Assembly (NCBI GenBank): GCA_050633625.1
Contig: JBOEGW010000020.1
Span: 1-22,781, forward strand
From: JBOEGW01 sp050633625
Lineage (GTDB): Bacteria; Pseudomonadota; Alphaproteobacteria; Rhodobacterales; Rhodobacteraceae
Direction: 5' to 3'
DNA length: 22,781 nucleotides
The stretch's first letter is position 1. The number at the start of each line of letters is the position of its first letter. Position numbers and translations under genes: made by a program. A model generated the notes under the pieces. The model was given only the letters and a program-made list of their open reading frames with translations. It was not told the origin of the DNA and ran no database searches. Positions 1 through 6,576 of the stretch are shown here, in pieces.

Positions 1-19
1 AGATGTGTATAAGAGACAG
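1..19 (+). other. Tn5 mosaic-end / Nextera adapter remnant (artefact)
   Basis: The first 19 bases, AGATGTGTATAAGAGACAG, are exactly the hyperactive-Tn5 mosaic end used in Nextera-type tagmentation libraries. The match starts at base 1 and ends where genomic-looking sequence begins. This is best read as untrimmed adapter at a contig end, not as a native Tn5/IS50 end, because no transposase or inverted partner is seen. Sequence next to it may be chimeric. Confidence 0.95.
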
Positions 20-88
20 GTCCAAAATCGTCGAGTAAGCGAAGTTTAAGGACGCACGAACAAACCTGTGTCCAAAATCGTCGAATAA
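20..88 (+). repeat. Short direct repeat pair, 50 bp period, next to the contig end
   Basis: The 19-bp unit GTCCAAAATCGTCGARTAA occurs at 20-38 and again at 70-88, differing at one base (G in the first copy, A in the second). In the frame of TCC both copies read Ser-Lys-Ile-Val-Glu-stop, but the two copies lie in different frames relative to each other. The second copy has only a short open frame upstream, after a stop at 47-49. This may be a duplicated 3' end of an upstream gene, or a junction artefact, since it directly abuts adapter sequence. Confidence 0.6.
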
Positions 89-130
89 CGGAGTAGCGCG
101 CTCGCCGCGTTTTTTCTGAAAGACGAAGAA

Positions 131-156
131 AAGGTCGCCTTCGGGCGGCCTTTTTT
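131..156 (+). terminator. Rho-independent terminator of an upstream gene
   Basis: The stem AGGTCGCC (132-139) pairs with GGCGGCCT (144-151) with one G-U pair. It is closed by an extra-stable cUUCGg tetraloop (140-143) and followed by a run of T to 156. It would end a plus-strand transcript entering from the left, whose gene is outside the window or represented only by the repeated stop-codon segment at 70-88. Confidence 0.8.
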
Positions 157-204
157 GCTTTGATGGGGCGGTATTTTAGACAGTGAAGGTTTAGTGAGGG
201 TTTT

Positions 205-950
205 ACGTTTAGCCGTTTGTTTTTTCATTTGATTCCATGGTGGGTGTTTGCGGGTGCAGGGCTGATTGCGATTAACGCCGTTGTCGAGGAGGTCCCTCGG
301 CAGTTCACGTTGGCGCGTGCAGTTGTAGTGGCCAAGGCGTCTCCGGCGCCGGTCCCCGTGCCCTTGACGCAGTTTGATCGGGCTCAGGTCAAAGCGCCGA
401 TTTTTGAGTTGGCCAGTTCGACGGGATCTTGGGGCGAATAGAGCGCAGCAAAGCGGACTCCGCGTACGCGCTGCTCACGCCTGCTGAGCCTGGAGGCGCG
501 CATTTCGCCGTTTTTGCACTGACGCCTTTTCATTTGCCAGAGTTGATAGAAGACCTTGAGGCGGCGCGCGACGAAGATGGGCGTGTTCTGTTGCGTGGCT
601 TCCTGACAAGGGGTTTATACAGAAGCGATATTCGTGAGAGTTTGGCACTGCAAGGGGTCGAGGTGACTGGGCCACTCTATGTGGTTGAGGCGTATTTTGG
701 TGATCGCAGCGAAAGCATTGACGCCAAGGTGCGGACTGACCTTGTTTTCGTGCTAGTCGTGTGCTTTCTGACCTTCGCGGTCTGGAGTCTCGCAATTTGG
801 AAATTCGTCATTTGGCGAAAGCGCGTGAAGGCGAAGCGGGGGGCACAGCCAAAGCGAAAGGCGGCGCGCGAGCGTAAACCTTCAACAGTGCGCGCGAAGG
901 ACGCCGCCGATGACAGCCCGATCAAATCAAAGAAGGGGCTATTTCGCTAG
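205..950 (+). pseudogene. Frameshifted paralogue of the 3923-5512 membrane protein
   Basis: Two overlapping plus-strand frames together give one protein resembling residues 1-230 of the 529-aa protein at 3923. Frame A (from about 205/217 to the TAG at 439-441) has an N-terminal membrane span reading RLFFHLIPWWVFAG, against MARLFVLFFLMLPWWAFF in the intact copy, then a Pro-rich linker and a PLTQFD segment matching AVDLSEFQ. Frame B (open from 408, ending in TAG at 948-950) carries the rest of the periplasm-like domain. Its DIRESLALQGV and VVEAYFGDR match VRDAIADEGL and YLTPFLNGR. A second span (LVFVLVVCFLTFAVWSLAIW) and a basic tail follow. Both frames are open together only over 408-438, so the break is a net -1 shift there. 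The codon aligning with the intact copy's ATG is ACG (205-207), so frame A could start only at TTG 217. The likely reading is a decayed gene. A sequencing indel near the G4 run at 431-434, or two small real genes, are alternatives. Function is unknown. Confidence 0.55.
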
Positions 951-1003
951 GGGCTTGACCCTAAGCTCTTCCCTTTTGTGGCGCGCTCGCGCATCTTTCC
1001 TTC

Positions 1004-2011
1004 ATGTTTGATAGCCACATAAAATTTGCACATGTCTTGAACGGCCCTGATCGAGGCCGTGCGCTGGATGATGAAGCGCTGCGTCATGTGCTGAAGGCCG
1101 ATACGCTTGGCTGGGTGCATTTGGATGGCACTCATGCCGACTCAGAGGCGTGGATTTTGGAACATCTGGACTACCTTGATCCGCAGGCCGTTGAGGCCCT
1201 GCTAGATCCGGCGTCCCGTCCTCGCCTTACGCCTTTGGGCGATGGGCTTATGATCATTTTTCGGGTCATCAACTTCAACGAGGGGCATGATCCCGAGGAT
1301 ATGATCTCGCTGCGGGTTTGGGTGGACGCACATCGGATCGTCACTGTTTCGTTGCGCCGGGTCCGCGCCGTTGAGCGGCTTGATAAGGCTCTCTCGGAAG
1401 GAAAAGGGCCGCGCACAGCAGGCGAATTCTTGGCGAGACTTGTGGAGGATATCACGGGGAAAATTGCAGACTTTCAGGCCGATCTTGATACGCAAACAGA
1501 TGGGCTTGAGGATTTGATCGTGCGCGAGCAGGGCGAGCATTTGCGCGCGAACGTCGTCAATTTGCGGCTCCAAGTCATTGCGGCCAGGCGATTTATCGCG
1601 CCGCAACGCGATGTGCTTCATGCGATTGCCGGCAGCCGCTGCCCGGTGGTGGATGATGAAACCCACCGAGAAATTGAAGAAGAAGCGCAGAAAATGACCC
1701 GCATCGTTGAGGATTTGGATGAGTTGCGCGATCAGGCGATGGTGCTGCGTGAAGAGTTGTCGGGGCAACTGTCTGACCGGCTTAACCGCAACATGTTCGT
1801 GATGTCTGTTGTGTCAGTCATCTTCCTGCCGCTTGGGTTCTTGACCGGACTTTTTGGTGTGAATGTGGGGGGCATGCCGGGCGTTGATGACGGGGGCGCT
1901 TTTATGGTGTTGTGCCTGTGGCTTGCTGGTTTGGTGGCGGCTTTGGTGCTGCTGCTATGGCGGCTCAGGTGGATCAACATCGGGCGGCGGGCCGCCGCGC
2001 GCAAACGGTGA
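1004..2011 (+). CDS. zntB: ZntB/CorA-family divalent metal cation transporter
   Basis: This 335-aa inner-membrane protein has the CorA (MIT superfamily) layout. A large cytoplasmic alpha/beta domain (about 1-150) is followed by a long helical region (about 150-262), TM1 (about 265-284), the loop signature and TM2 (about 299-320), ending in a short basic tail. The signature after TM1 is GLFGVNVGGMPG. The GVN triplet in place of GMN, with GGMPG after it, is characteristic of the ZntB branch, which transports zinc rather than magnesium. Family members form pentamers, with the GxN loop at the pore mouth. Length fits the family (about 325-340). The ATG at 1004 is supported by N-terminal similarity to ZntB proteins (an HVLNG segment followed by WVHLDG), but no good Shine-Dalgarno precedes it (upstream is CATCTTTCCTTC), so initiation may be weak or leaderless. 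No zinc-responsive regulator is adjacent. Zinc versus another divalent ion is inferred from the signature only. Confidence 0.85.
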   Translation: MFDSHIKFAHVLNGPDRGRALDDEALRHVLKADTLGWVHLDGTHADSEAWILEHLDYLDPQAVEALLDPASRPRLTPLGDGLMIIFRVINFNEGHDPEDMISLRVWVDAHRIVTVSLRRVRAVERLDKALSEGKGPRTAGEFLARLVEDITGKIADFQADLDTQTDGLEDLIVREQGEHLRANVVNLRLQVIAARRFIAPQRDVLHAIAGSRCPVVDDETHREIEEEAQKMTRIVEDLDELRDQAMVLREELSGQLSDRLNRNMFVMSVVSVIFLPLGFLTGLFGVNVGGMPGVDDGGAFMVLCLWLAGLVAALVLLLWRLRWINIGRRAAARKR

Positions 2012-2041
2012 TTGGCAAATCCCAGGTTTTTGCGGTATACT
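2012..2041 (+). promoter_or_regulatory. Candidate sigma70-type promoter for the acetyltransferase gene
   Basis: TTGGCA (2012-2017) and TATACT (2036-2041) are separated by 18 bp, right after the zntB stop. Each hexamer is close to consensus. The predicted start is near 2048, giving a leader of about 70 nt that contains a strong ribosome binding site with a four- or five-codon ORF (2064-2081). This separates the acetyltransferase from the transporter transcriptionally. Confidence 0.55.
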
Positions 2042-2063
2042 TTAAGCATCACCACAGGAGGCG

Positions 2064-2081
2064 ATGATGGATCAGAACTGA
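2064..2081 (+). other. Possible tiny leader ORF (MMDQN) upstream of the acetyltransferase
   Basis: AGGAGG (2056-2061), a near-perfect Shine-Dalgarno, is followed by ATG at 2064 and at 2067. The latter is at the better spacing of 5 nt. The frame reads (M)MDQN and stops with TGA at 2079-2081, 36 nt before the acetyltransferase ATG. It could be a translated upstream ORF affecting downstream expression or the remnant of a deleted gene start. A peptide of this length has no recognisable function. Confidence 0.25.
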
Positions 2082-2117
2082 GCTCACCTTTTTTGCAATG
2101 CAACATAGGAGTTCAGC

Positions 2118-2783
2118 ATGGCTGTTCCATTTCTTGACGCCGATGCGCGTCACCCGCTTCAATTGCCAGACGGCAGTATTTTTGAGCAAACCGTTTGGCT
2201 CAAGAACGTGATTGATCATCCCAATATCGAGGTTGGCGATTACACTTATTACAATGATTTTGATCCGGTCGAGGACTACGCATCTCGCATCGCGCCCTAT
2301 CTTCATCCGGGCGCGCCTGAGCGTTTGATCATCGGGCGGTTTTGCCAGCTTGCTCATGGAGCGCGGTTCATCACGTCTTCGGCGGATCACCCGAAACGCT
2401 GGTTCACGACCTATCCTTTTGCGGTGTTCGACCATGAGCAGATGCCATATTTCGCGGAAGAATTTGCGAAGGGACGCGATACTGTCATTGGCCATGATGT
2501 GTGGATAGGACATGAGGCGCGGGTGATGCCTGGTGTGAGCATCGGCAATGGCGTGATCATTGGGACGGGCGCGGTTGTGACGCGCGATGTGCCTGATTGG
2601 AGCGTTGTCGTGGGCAATCCGGCGCGCGTCGTGCGGCGCAGGTTCGCGCCATCCGTATGTGAAAAACTCGATCAACTTGCTTGGTGGCATCGGGATGTGG
2701 AAGAGATTCGCGCGCTTGTGCCGGTCTTGGCGTCACAGGATGAGGCAGCTCTGGATCGGGCTTTGGCGGCGTTTAGCCTTTGA
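2118..2783 (+). CDS. CatB/Vat-like hexapeptide-repeat O-acetyltransferase
   Basis: This 221-aa protein is a left-handed beta-helix acyltransferase of the xenobiotic acetyltransferase type (chloramphenicol CatB, streptogramin Vat). Visible marks are the N-terminal VGDYTYYNDF segment (about 39-48) and IIGRFCQLAHGARFI (71-85). The catalytic histidine segment SSADHPKRWFTTYPF has His91 in the place of the active-site His of CatB/Vat. The C-terminal hexapeptide run covers about 124-170 (IGHDVWIGHEARVMPGVSIG, then GTGAVVTRDVP and VVGNPARVVRRRF). Family enzymes are trimers that acetylate a hydroxyl group using acetyl-CoA. The true substrate here is unknown, and many chromosomal members are not resistance enzymes. 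AGGAG at 2107-2111 sits 6 nt before the ATG. The 3' end overlaps the convergent methyltransferase gene by 11 bp. Confidence 0.85.
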   Translation: MAVPFLDADARHPLQLPDGSIFEQTVWLKNVIDHPNIEVGDYTYYNDFDPVEDYASRIAPYLHPGAPERLIIGRFCQLAHGARFITSSADHPKRWFTTYPFAVFDHEQMPYFAEEFAKGRDTVIGHDVWIGHEARVMPGVSIGNGVIIGTGAVVTRDVPDWSVVVGNPARVVRRRFAPSVCEKLDQLAWWHRDVEEIRALVPVLASQDEAALDRALAAFSL

Positions 2784-3612
2784 CCATTTTCCAAGAGATG
2801 CGCTCGTTGGGGCTGCGCTCAATGGCTTGAATGTGCTTTTGGAGCGCAGCCTTTTCGCCAAATTCGGCGTAAATAGGTGCCGCGGCACGAACGGCGTCGA
2901 TCAATTCGGCGTCGTCCAATCCGTCTGTCTCACCCCGCGCCAAAACGTCTGGCGTGATCGGTTTGATACAACCAAACACGATTGTGTCGCTGGTGACATG
3001 GGTCAGGGGCACGAAACACTCCGCCATGAGCGCCATTTGAGCCGCAATCCACGGTTGGCGCCAATGAAGAAAATCCTGATGAATGACGACGGATTGACCT
3101 GGGATCAAATGGGGAAAGAAATCCCGCGCCATTTGGTCCTGGCTCGCGGTGGATTTGGACGCGTCCATTGCCAGAATTTCGATTGGCTCGCCAATCCAGC
3201 CATTGTCTTCGATATCACCTTTGTGAAACGTCAATTGCTCGGCCCAGGGCGCAAGTAATTCGCGCACAGCTGGCAGGCTGCTGTTGCCTTCAAACGGTGT
3301 GACCCCTGCCGGATAGAGCACCTCATCGCGCAAGCCTTGGGAAACACCGAATCTATCGTAGGTGTGGATGTCGCTCGTGAGTCCCGCCTGTTTCGCCCCT
3401 GCCGCGAAACGCGCTGTCGAGCCTCCCACAAAACAGCCCAAATCGACAATGGCGCCCACGCCGCGCGCCCATTTTGAGGTCAGCCAAAAATACAACAAGG
3501 CTTCTTCATGCGAGAGCATTGTTGGCACATTTTGCGCAGCGCCAAGAACGGCTAAACTGCCGCCAATCCAAGGGCTTTGATCAAAATCGGCGAACCGATC
3601 TGGCAAGGTCAT
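2773..3612 (-). CDS. Class I SAM-dependent methyltransferase (TylF-like fold)
   Basis: This 279-aa cytosolic protein shows a Rossmann methyltransferase core. Motif I is IVDLGCFVGGST (about 55-66). An acidic residue follows the second strand (TYDRFG, D86). A GDI segment (132-134) follows, then ILAMDASKS (146-154), and the later strand PGQSVVIHQDF (171-181). The order of the D-A-S and VVIHQD motifs resembles the macrocin O-methyltransferase (TylF)/Methyltransf_24 group, which often acts on sugars or small metabolites. The substrate cannot be read from the sequence. The ATG at 3612 has GGAG about 9 nt upstream on the minus strand. The last 11 bp are shared with the acetyltransferase 3' end. It is transcribed away from tRNA-Trp, so its promoter should lie in 3613-3731. 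The neighbouring acetyltransferase could suggest a shared modification role, but the genes are convergent and not an operon. Confidence 0.75.
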   Translation of the reverse strand: MTLPDRFADFDQSPWIGGSLAVLGAAQNVPTMLSHEEALLYFWLTSKWARGVGAIVDLGCFVGGSTARFAAGAKQAGLTSDIHTYDRFGVSQGLRDEVLYPAGVTPFEGNSSLPAVRELLAPWAEQLTFHKGDIEDNGWIGEPIEILAMDASKSTASQDQMARDFFPHLIPGQSVVIHQDFLHWRQPWIAAQMALMAECFVPLTHVTSDTIVFGCIKPITPDVLARGETDGLDDAELIDAVRAAAPIYAEFGEKAALQKHIQAIERSPNERISWKMVKG

Positions 3613-3689
3613 AGTGGCGTCTCCGTGGCTTCGCGCAACTTACAAGGTCTGCGCGCCGTCGCAAGGCGTGCATTTGGTAGAAAACGCTC

Positions 3690-3718
3690 TTGAACTGCAA
3701 CGCACATTGTCCTACACC
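3690..3718 (+). promoter_or_regulatory. Candidate promoter of tRNA-Trp
   Basis: TTGAAC (3690-3695) and TACACC (3713-3718) have 17-bp spacing, and the latter ends 13 bp before the mature tRNA 5' end. The hexamers are only partial matches, but placement is right for a stable-RNA promoter. Transcription may continue into the membrane-protein gene at 3923, as no terminator hairpin is seen between 3808 and 3922. Confidence 0.4.
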
Positions 3719-3731
3719 CGCGTTCGGCCAT

Positions 3732-3807
3732 AGGGGTATAGCTCAGTTGGTAGAGCGACGGTCTCCAAAACCGTAGGTCCCGGGTTCGAACCCTGGTGCC
3801 CCTGCCA
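3732..3807 (+). tRNA. trnW: tRNA-Trp (anticodon CCA)
   Basis: This is a 76-nt cloverleaf. The acceptor AGGGGTA (3732-3738) pairs with TGCCCCT (3797-3803), with one G-U pair. The D arm GCTCAGTTGGTAGAGC is standard. The anticodon stem ACGGT/ACCGT encloses loop CTCCAAA with anticodon CCA at 3765-3767. The T arm contains GGTTCGAACCC. The discriminator is G and the terminal CCA is encoded (3805-3807). A Trp tRNA just upstream of secE is a common bacterial arrangement; here one large gene lies between them. Confidence 0.97.
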
Positions 3808-3922
3808 TTTTTCACAAAACCGTTAAGTTTCCATGTGTTCGCCCGGCGTTCACCGAAGTCTTGCCCCAATCATGTCGAATTTTTCTTGCTTAATGAGCGC
3901 AAGTGAAAAGGAGATTTGCGGG

Positions 3923-5512
3923 ATGGCCCGGCTGTTTGTTCTGTTTTTTTTGATGTTGCCATGGTGGGCGTTTTTCCCGATTGCCGCCGGGGTGGGCTGG
4001 CTTGCGGAAAAGGCCCATACCAGCGCACAAGAAAAAGAAGCCGTTCGGTATGAGGCCTTGCAAAACGGTCCGCCACCCGCCGTTGACTTGTCCGAGTTTC
4101 AATACGACCAGCACGTTGGGCTGGCCGATGAGGTCAATATCGTCGGTTGGATCAATACCGATTACAACTACACTCTGGTTGAGCGCACCAATGGCCTAAA
4201 GACGGATGAACACTTCCTGTATATGCTGTTTGGCTCCGAGCAAGGCCGCGACGCGAAGATCGTGCGCGCTGCGATGGTGATGAGCGAAAAACAGGTGGAT
4301 CAATTTGTCGAAAAGCTTGATGATTTTGTAATTGGTGTGTCCTTTTTTGCGGACCCTAAATTTGCCTTCAACGGCACAGCCTCAACGTATTCCTCTGAAG
4401 GCACGATGGTGCGAGATGCGATTGCAGATGAGGGGTTACAGCGCGCTGATGACTTTTTCTATTTGACCCCGTTTTTGAATGGGCGCGAGGTGGATTTGTA
4501 TCGCGCGTCCCGGCCAAACGATGTGCGGTTGACCATGTGGCTGGTTGCGCTCGGGATCGCGCTGTTCGGGGTGGTGAAGCGATTCTTTAAGAAGGCCGAA
4601 AGGGCCGGGCGCAAAACGGACGGATCGCTTGATTCTGAAACCGTCTTTACGCCCGCGCCTCCGGGTGGAGCGAACCCGGAACTCACCTATAGGAATGATG
4701 TCGATCCAGCAAAACAACATGTGCCTTTGGCGAACGGTTTAGACCCGAATTCGCCGCTTGGCCGCATGGCGCAGGCGCGCGCGACAGCTGCGCAGCCTGA
4801 GCCGCCATTGAGCGCTTCAAAATCACCGGCGCGGGCCAAGGTTGCGGGCGGCTTTGGGATGCGAAAAGCCGCGACCTTTGCTCTGCTGGTGGTTGGAGTC
4901 GGGCTTATTGGAAGCAGTTTTGTGGGGTCACAACTTTCAAACATGCTTATGGGCAGCTCCGGTTTGACGGCTCAGGTTGTGCCGGTGGAGCACAGAAAAA
5001 GCGATGCGGAAGGTCGCCCAGAAGCAACCCCGGTTTCGCACCGGGAAGAGGCTGTGCCAACCGTTTCCAATGCGGCAATTGAGCCAGTGGCGCAAAGTTC
5101 CGCCACGCCGCATTTGATGCCGTCGCACACGCTTCCCGTTGCGCCAGCGCCTCAGGTGGAGCCGCAGCCGGTCCCAAAGCCCGTGCAAATTGCCACGCCT
5201 GTGTCGCATGAACCCACCACGCCTTCCCTTATTGGCCTCGCGCTCAAGGGCGTGCTGGGGGTCGCCCTGATATTTGGGTTGTGGAAGCTCGCGAAGATTA
5301 TTCGTGTGAACCAAGGCAGCCGAAAATCGTTTGATGGCACGCCAGACGAAGCCATTGAGAGTGAGGCACCTTTTGAGCGCTCCGCAAACGCGCGCGCCGT
5401 CACTCAAAAGGCGCCGTCTCAACCGACAGGTCGGAATTGGCGTAAGCGGCGCGGTACTAAAGTCGACCCTCTTGAGCGCTTGGCGCGCGATGCCCAAGCG
5501 TTGCGAGGGTAG
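3923..5512 (+). CDS. Multi-span membrane protein of unknown family (529 aa)
   Basis: I do not recognise this family. Four hydrophobic spans are visible: about 5-25 (LFVLFFLMLPWWAFFPIAAG), 202-220, 315-336 and 436-460. A soluble domain of about 175 residues lies between spans 1 and 2. Low-complexity Pro/Ala/Ser/His linkers (about 240-312 and 350-432) separate the later spans, and the C-terminus is basic (NWRKRRGTKVD, about 505-515). The layout suggests an inner-membrane protein with one folded domain outside the membrane plus flexible tethers. The ATG at 3923 is chosen because AAGGAG (3908-3913) lies 9 nt upstream and the protein then starts directly with span 1. An in-frame ATG at 3833 would add 30 non-conserved residues. 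Residues 1-230 resemble the broken ORF at 205-950. The gene sits between tRNA-Trp and secE, but nothing shows a role in secretion. No terminator separates it from secE. Confidence 0.8.
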   Translation: MARLFVLFFLMLPWWAFFPIAAGVGWLAEKAHTSAQEKEAVRYEALQNGPPPAVDLSEFQYDQHVGLADEVNIVGWINTDYNYTLVERTNGLKTDEHFLYMLFGSEQGRDAKIVRAAMVMSEKQVDQFVEKLDDFVIGVSFFADPKFAFNGTASTYSSEGTMVRDAIADEGLQRADDFFYLTPFLNGREVDLYRASRPNDVRLTMWLVALGIALFGVVKRFFKKAERAGRKTDGSLDSETVFTPAPPGGANPELTYRNDVDPAKQHVPLANGLDPNSPLGRMAQARATAAQPEPPLSASKSPARAKVAGGFGMRKAATFALLVVGVGLIGSSFVGSQLSNMLMGSSGLTAQVVPVEHRKSDAEGRPEATPVSHREEAVPTVSNAAIEPVAQSSATPHLMPSHTLPVAPAPQVEPQPVPKPVQIATPVSHEPTTPSLIGLALKGVLGVALIFGLWKLAKIIRVNQGSRKSFDGTPDEAIESEAPFERSANARAVTQKAPSQPTGRNWRKRRGTKVDPLERLARDAQALRG

Positions 5513-5564
5513 GGACGTTGCGAGGCGGTTATTGGCGCGGGTAACGGCCGGGGCGTGACAAGGG

Positions 5565-5593
5565 TTGAAAACCATTCCGGCATGGCGTATCTG
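5565..5593 (+). promoter_or_regulatory. Candidate promoter for secE-nusG
   Basis: TTGAAA (5565-5570) and TATCTG (5588-5593) are 17 bp apart and end 29 bp before the secE ATG. This would make secE-nusG transcription independent of the upstream membrane-protein gene. The -10 box is only a partial match. Confidence 0.45.
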
Positions 5594-5622
5594 CCCACTG
5601 TTCCGCGAAAGGCAAAAAAAAC

Positions 5623-5823
5623 ATGGCCAAGACCAATCCATTTACGTTTATCCAGCAAACCCGCGCCGAGGTTGCAAAGGTCGTATGGCCGACGCGCCGT
5701 GAATCTCTTTTGACAACGGGCCTTGTCCTCGTGCTGGCGACGCTCACTGCGTTGTTCTTCTCGCTTGTGGATTTTGGCATTCGGTCCGGCATGGATGGGC
5801 TTTGGAGCTTCTTTGGCGCCTAA
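5623..5823 (+). CDS. secE: Preprotein translocase subunit SecE
   Basis: This 66-aa single-span SecE is the short form typical of most bacteria outside the enterics, which have three spans. SecE clamps SecY in the SecYEG channel for export and membrane insertion. The amphipathic segment FIQQTRAEVAKVVWPTRRE (about 9-27) contains the conserved E-x-x-K-V-x-W-P-T-R-x-E signature. It is followed by one membrane helix (about 30-52). AAAGG lies about 10 nt before the ATG. The next gene, nusG, is 214 nt downstream, a wider gap than in many secE-nusG pairs. Confidence 0.95.
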   Translation: MAKTNPFTFIQQTRAEVAKVVWPTRRESLLTTGLVLVLATLTALFFSLVDFGIRSGMDGLWSFFGA

Positions 5824-5975
5824 ATGCCCTGAGCAGTGCTGGCTGGCGTGTTCGCCAAAGCCGCTAAACCCCTTGAAACGGTGGCATTTGAGCGGTAGTT
5901 GAGGCGAAACTTTCACGGCGGGCGTGCAATGATTCGAGTTGCGCGCCGGTTTTGTGTTTTGCGATGGGCGAATTC

Positions 5976-6009
5976 GTTGCCCGATAAGATGTAGAGTTAG
6001 GCGGGCAAC
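5976..6009 (+). promoter_or_regulatory. Inverted repeat in the secE-nusG spacer
   Basis: GTTGCCCG (5976-5983) and CGGGCAAC (6002-6009) are perfect 8-bp inverted arms around an 18-nt loop, ending 28 nt before the nusG ATG. There is no T run, so it is not a normal terminator. It could be an RNA hairpin in the nusG leader or an operator. A weak promoter-like pair (TTGCGA at 5959-5964 and GATAAG at 5983-5988) overlaps its left arm. The rest of the 214-nt spacer shows nothing clear. Confidence 0.4.
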
Positions 6010-6037
6010 CGCTCCAGAAAACAAGGCTGAAGCAGAT

Positions 6038-6571
6038 ATGGCGAAACGTTGGTATTCGGTAAGCGTGCTCTCGAATTTCGAGAAGAAAATCGCTGAACAG
6101 ATCCGTACCTCTGTCATTGAAGCAGGGCTTGAGGACGAGATCGACGAAGTACTCGTGCCGACTGAAGAAGTGATCGAAGTGCGCCGTGGGAAAAAAGTGA
6201 CCACTGAGCGCCGGTTCATGCCGGGCTATGTACTTGTGCATATGGAAATGTCGGATGAGGGGTATCACCTTGTCAGCTCGATCAATCGCGTGACTGGCTT
6301 TCTTGGCCCACAAGGCCGCCCGATGCCAATGCGCGATGCGGAAGTTCAGGGTATTCTTGGCCGCGTCGAAGAAGGCCAAGAAGCGCCGCGCACGCTCATC
6401 TTCTTTGAGATTGGTGAGAAGGTGACTGTGAACGAAGGTCCGTTTGAGGGCTTTGATGGGCTTGTTGAGGGCGTGGATGACGAAAACCAGCGCCTCAAGG
6501 TCACGGTGTCGATCTTTGGTCGTGAAACACCCGTTGAATTGGAATTCACTCAGGTTGCAAAACAGTCCTGA
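6038..6571 (+). CDS. nusG: Transcription termination/antitermination factor NusG
   Basis: This 177-aa NusG binds the RNA polymerase clamp, suppresses pausing, and links elongation to Rho or the ribosome. The NGN domain spans about 4-115, with the start WYSVSVLSNFEKKIAEQI and the core GYVLVHMEM (63-71). The KOW domain is about 124-175 (GEKVTVNEGPFEGFDGLVEG, then the strand-rich RLKVTVSIFGRETPVELEF). The ATG at 6038 is chosen over an open frame running back to 5939 because MAKRWYSV is the conserved family start. The Shine-Dalgarno is weak (AAGG about 11 nt upstream). rplK follows after 120 nt, with no terminator between. Confidence 0.96.
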   Translation: MAKRWYSVSVLSNFEKKIAEQIRTSVIEAGLEDEIDEVLVPTEEVIEVRRGKKVTTERRFMPGYVLVHMEMSDEGYHLVSSINRVTGFLGPQGRPMPMRDAEVQGILGRVEEGQEAPRTLIFFEIGEKVTVNEGPFEGFDGLVEGVDDENQRLKVTVSIFGRETPVELEFTQVAKQS

Positions 6572-6576
6572 GGAAT

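Noticed and set aside
1..19. A native Tn5 or IS50 end marking a mobile element
   Set aside because: The sequence is the engineered mosaic end, located exactly at the contig edge, with no transposase or target duplication.
3833..3922. Upstream in-frame start for the 529-aa membrane protein
   Set aside because: AAGGAG sits 9 nt before the ATG at 3923, which also aligns with the start of the paralogue's first membrane span. The extra 30 residues look random.
5939..6037. N-terminal extension of NusG
   Set aside because: The open frame lacks a ribosome binding site, covers the leader inverted repeat, and NusG family proteins begin at MAKRWYSV.
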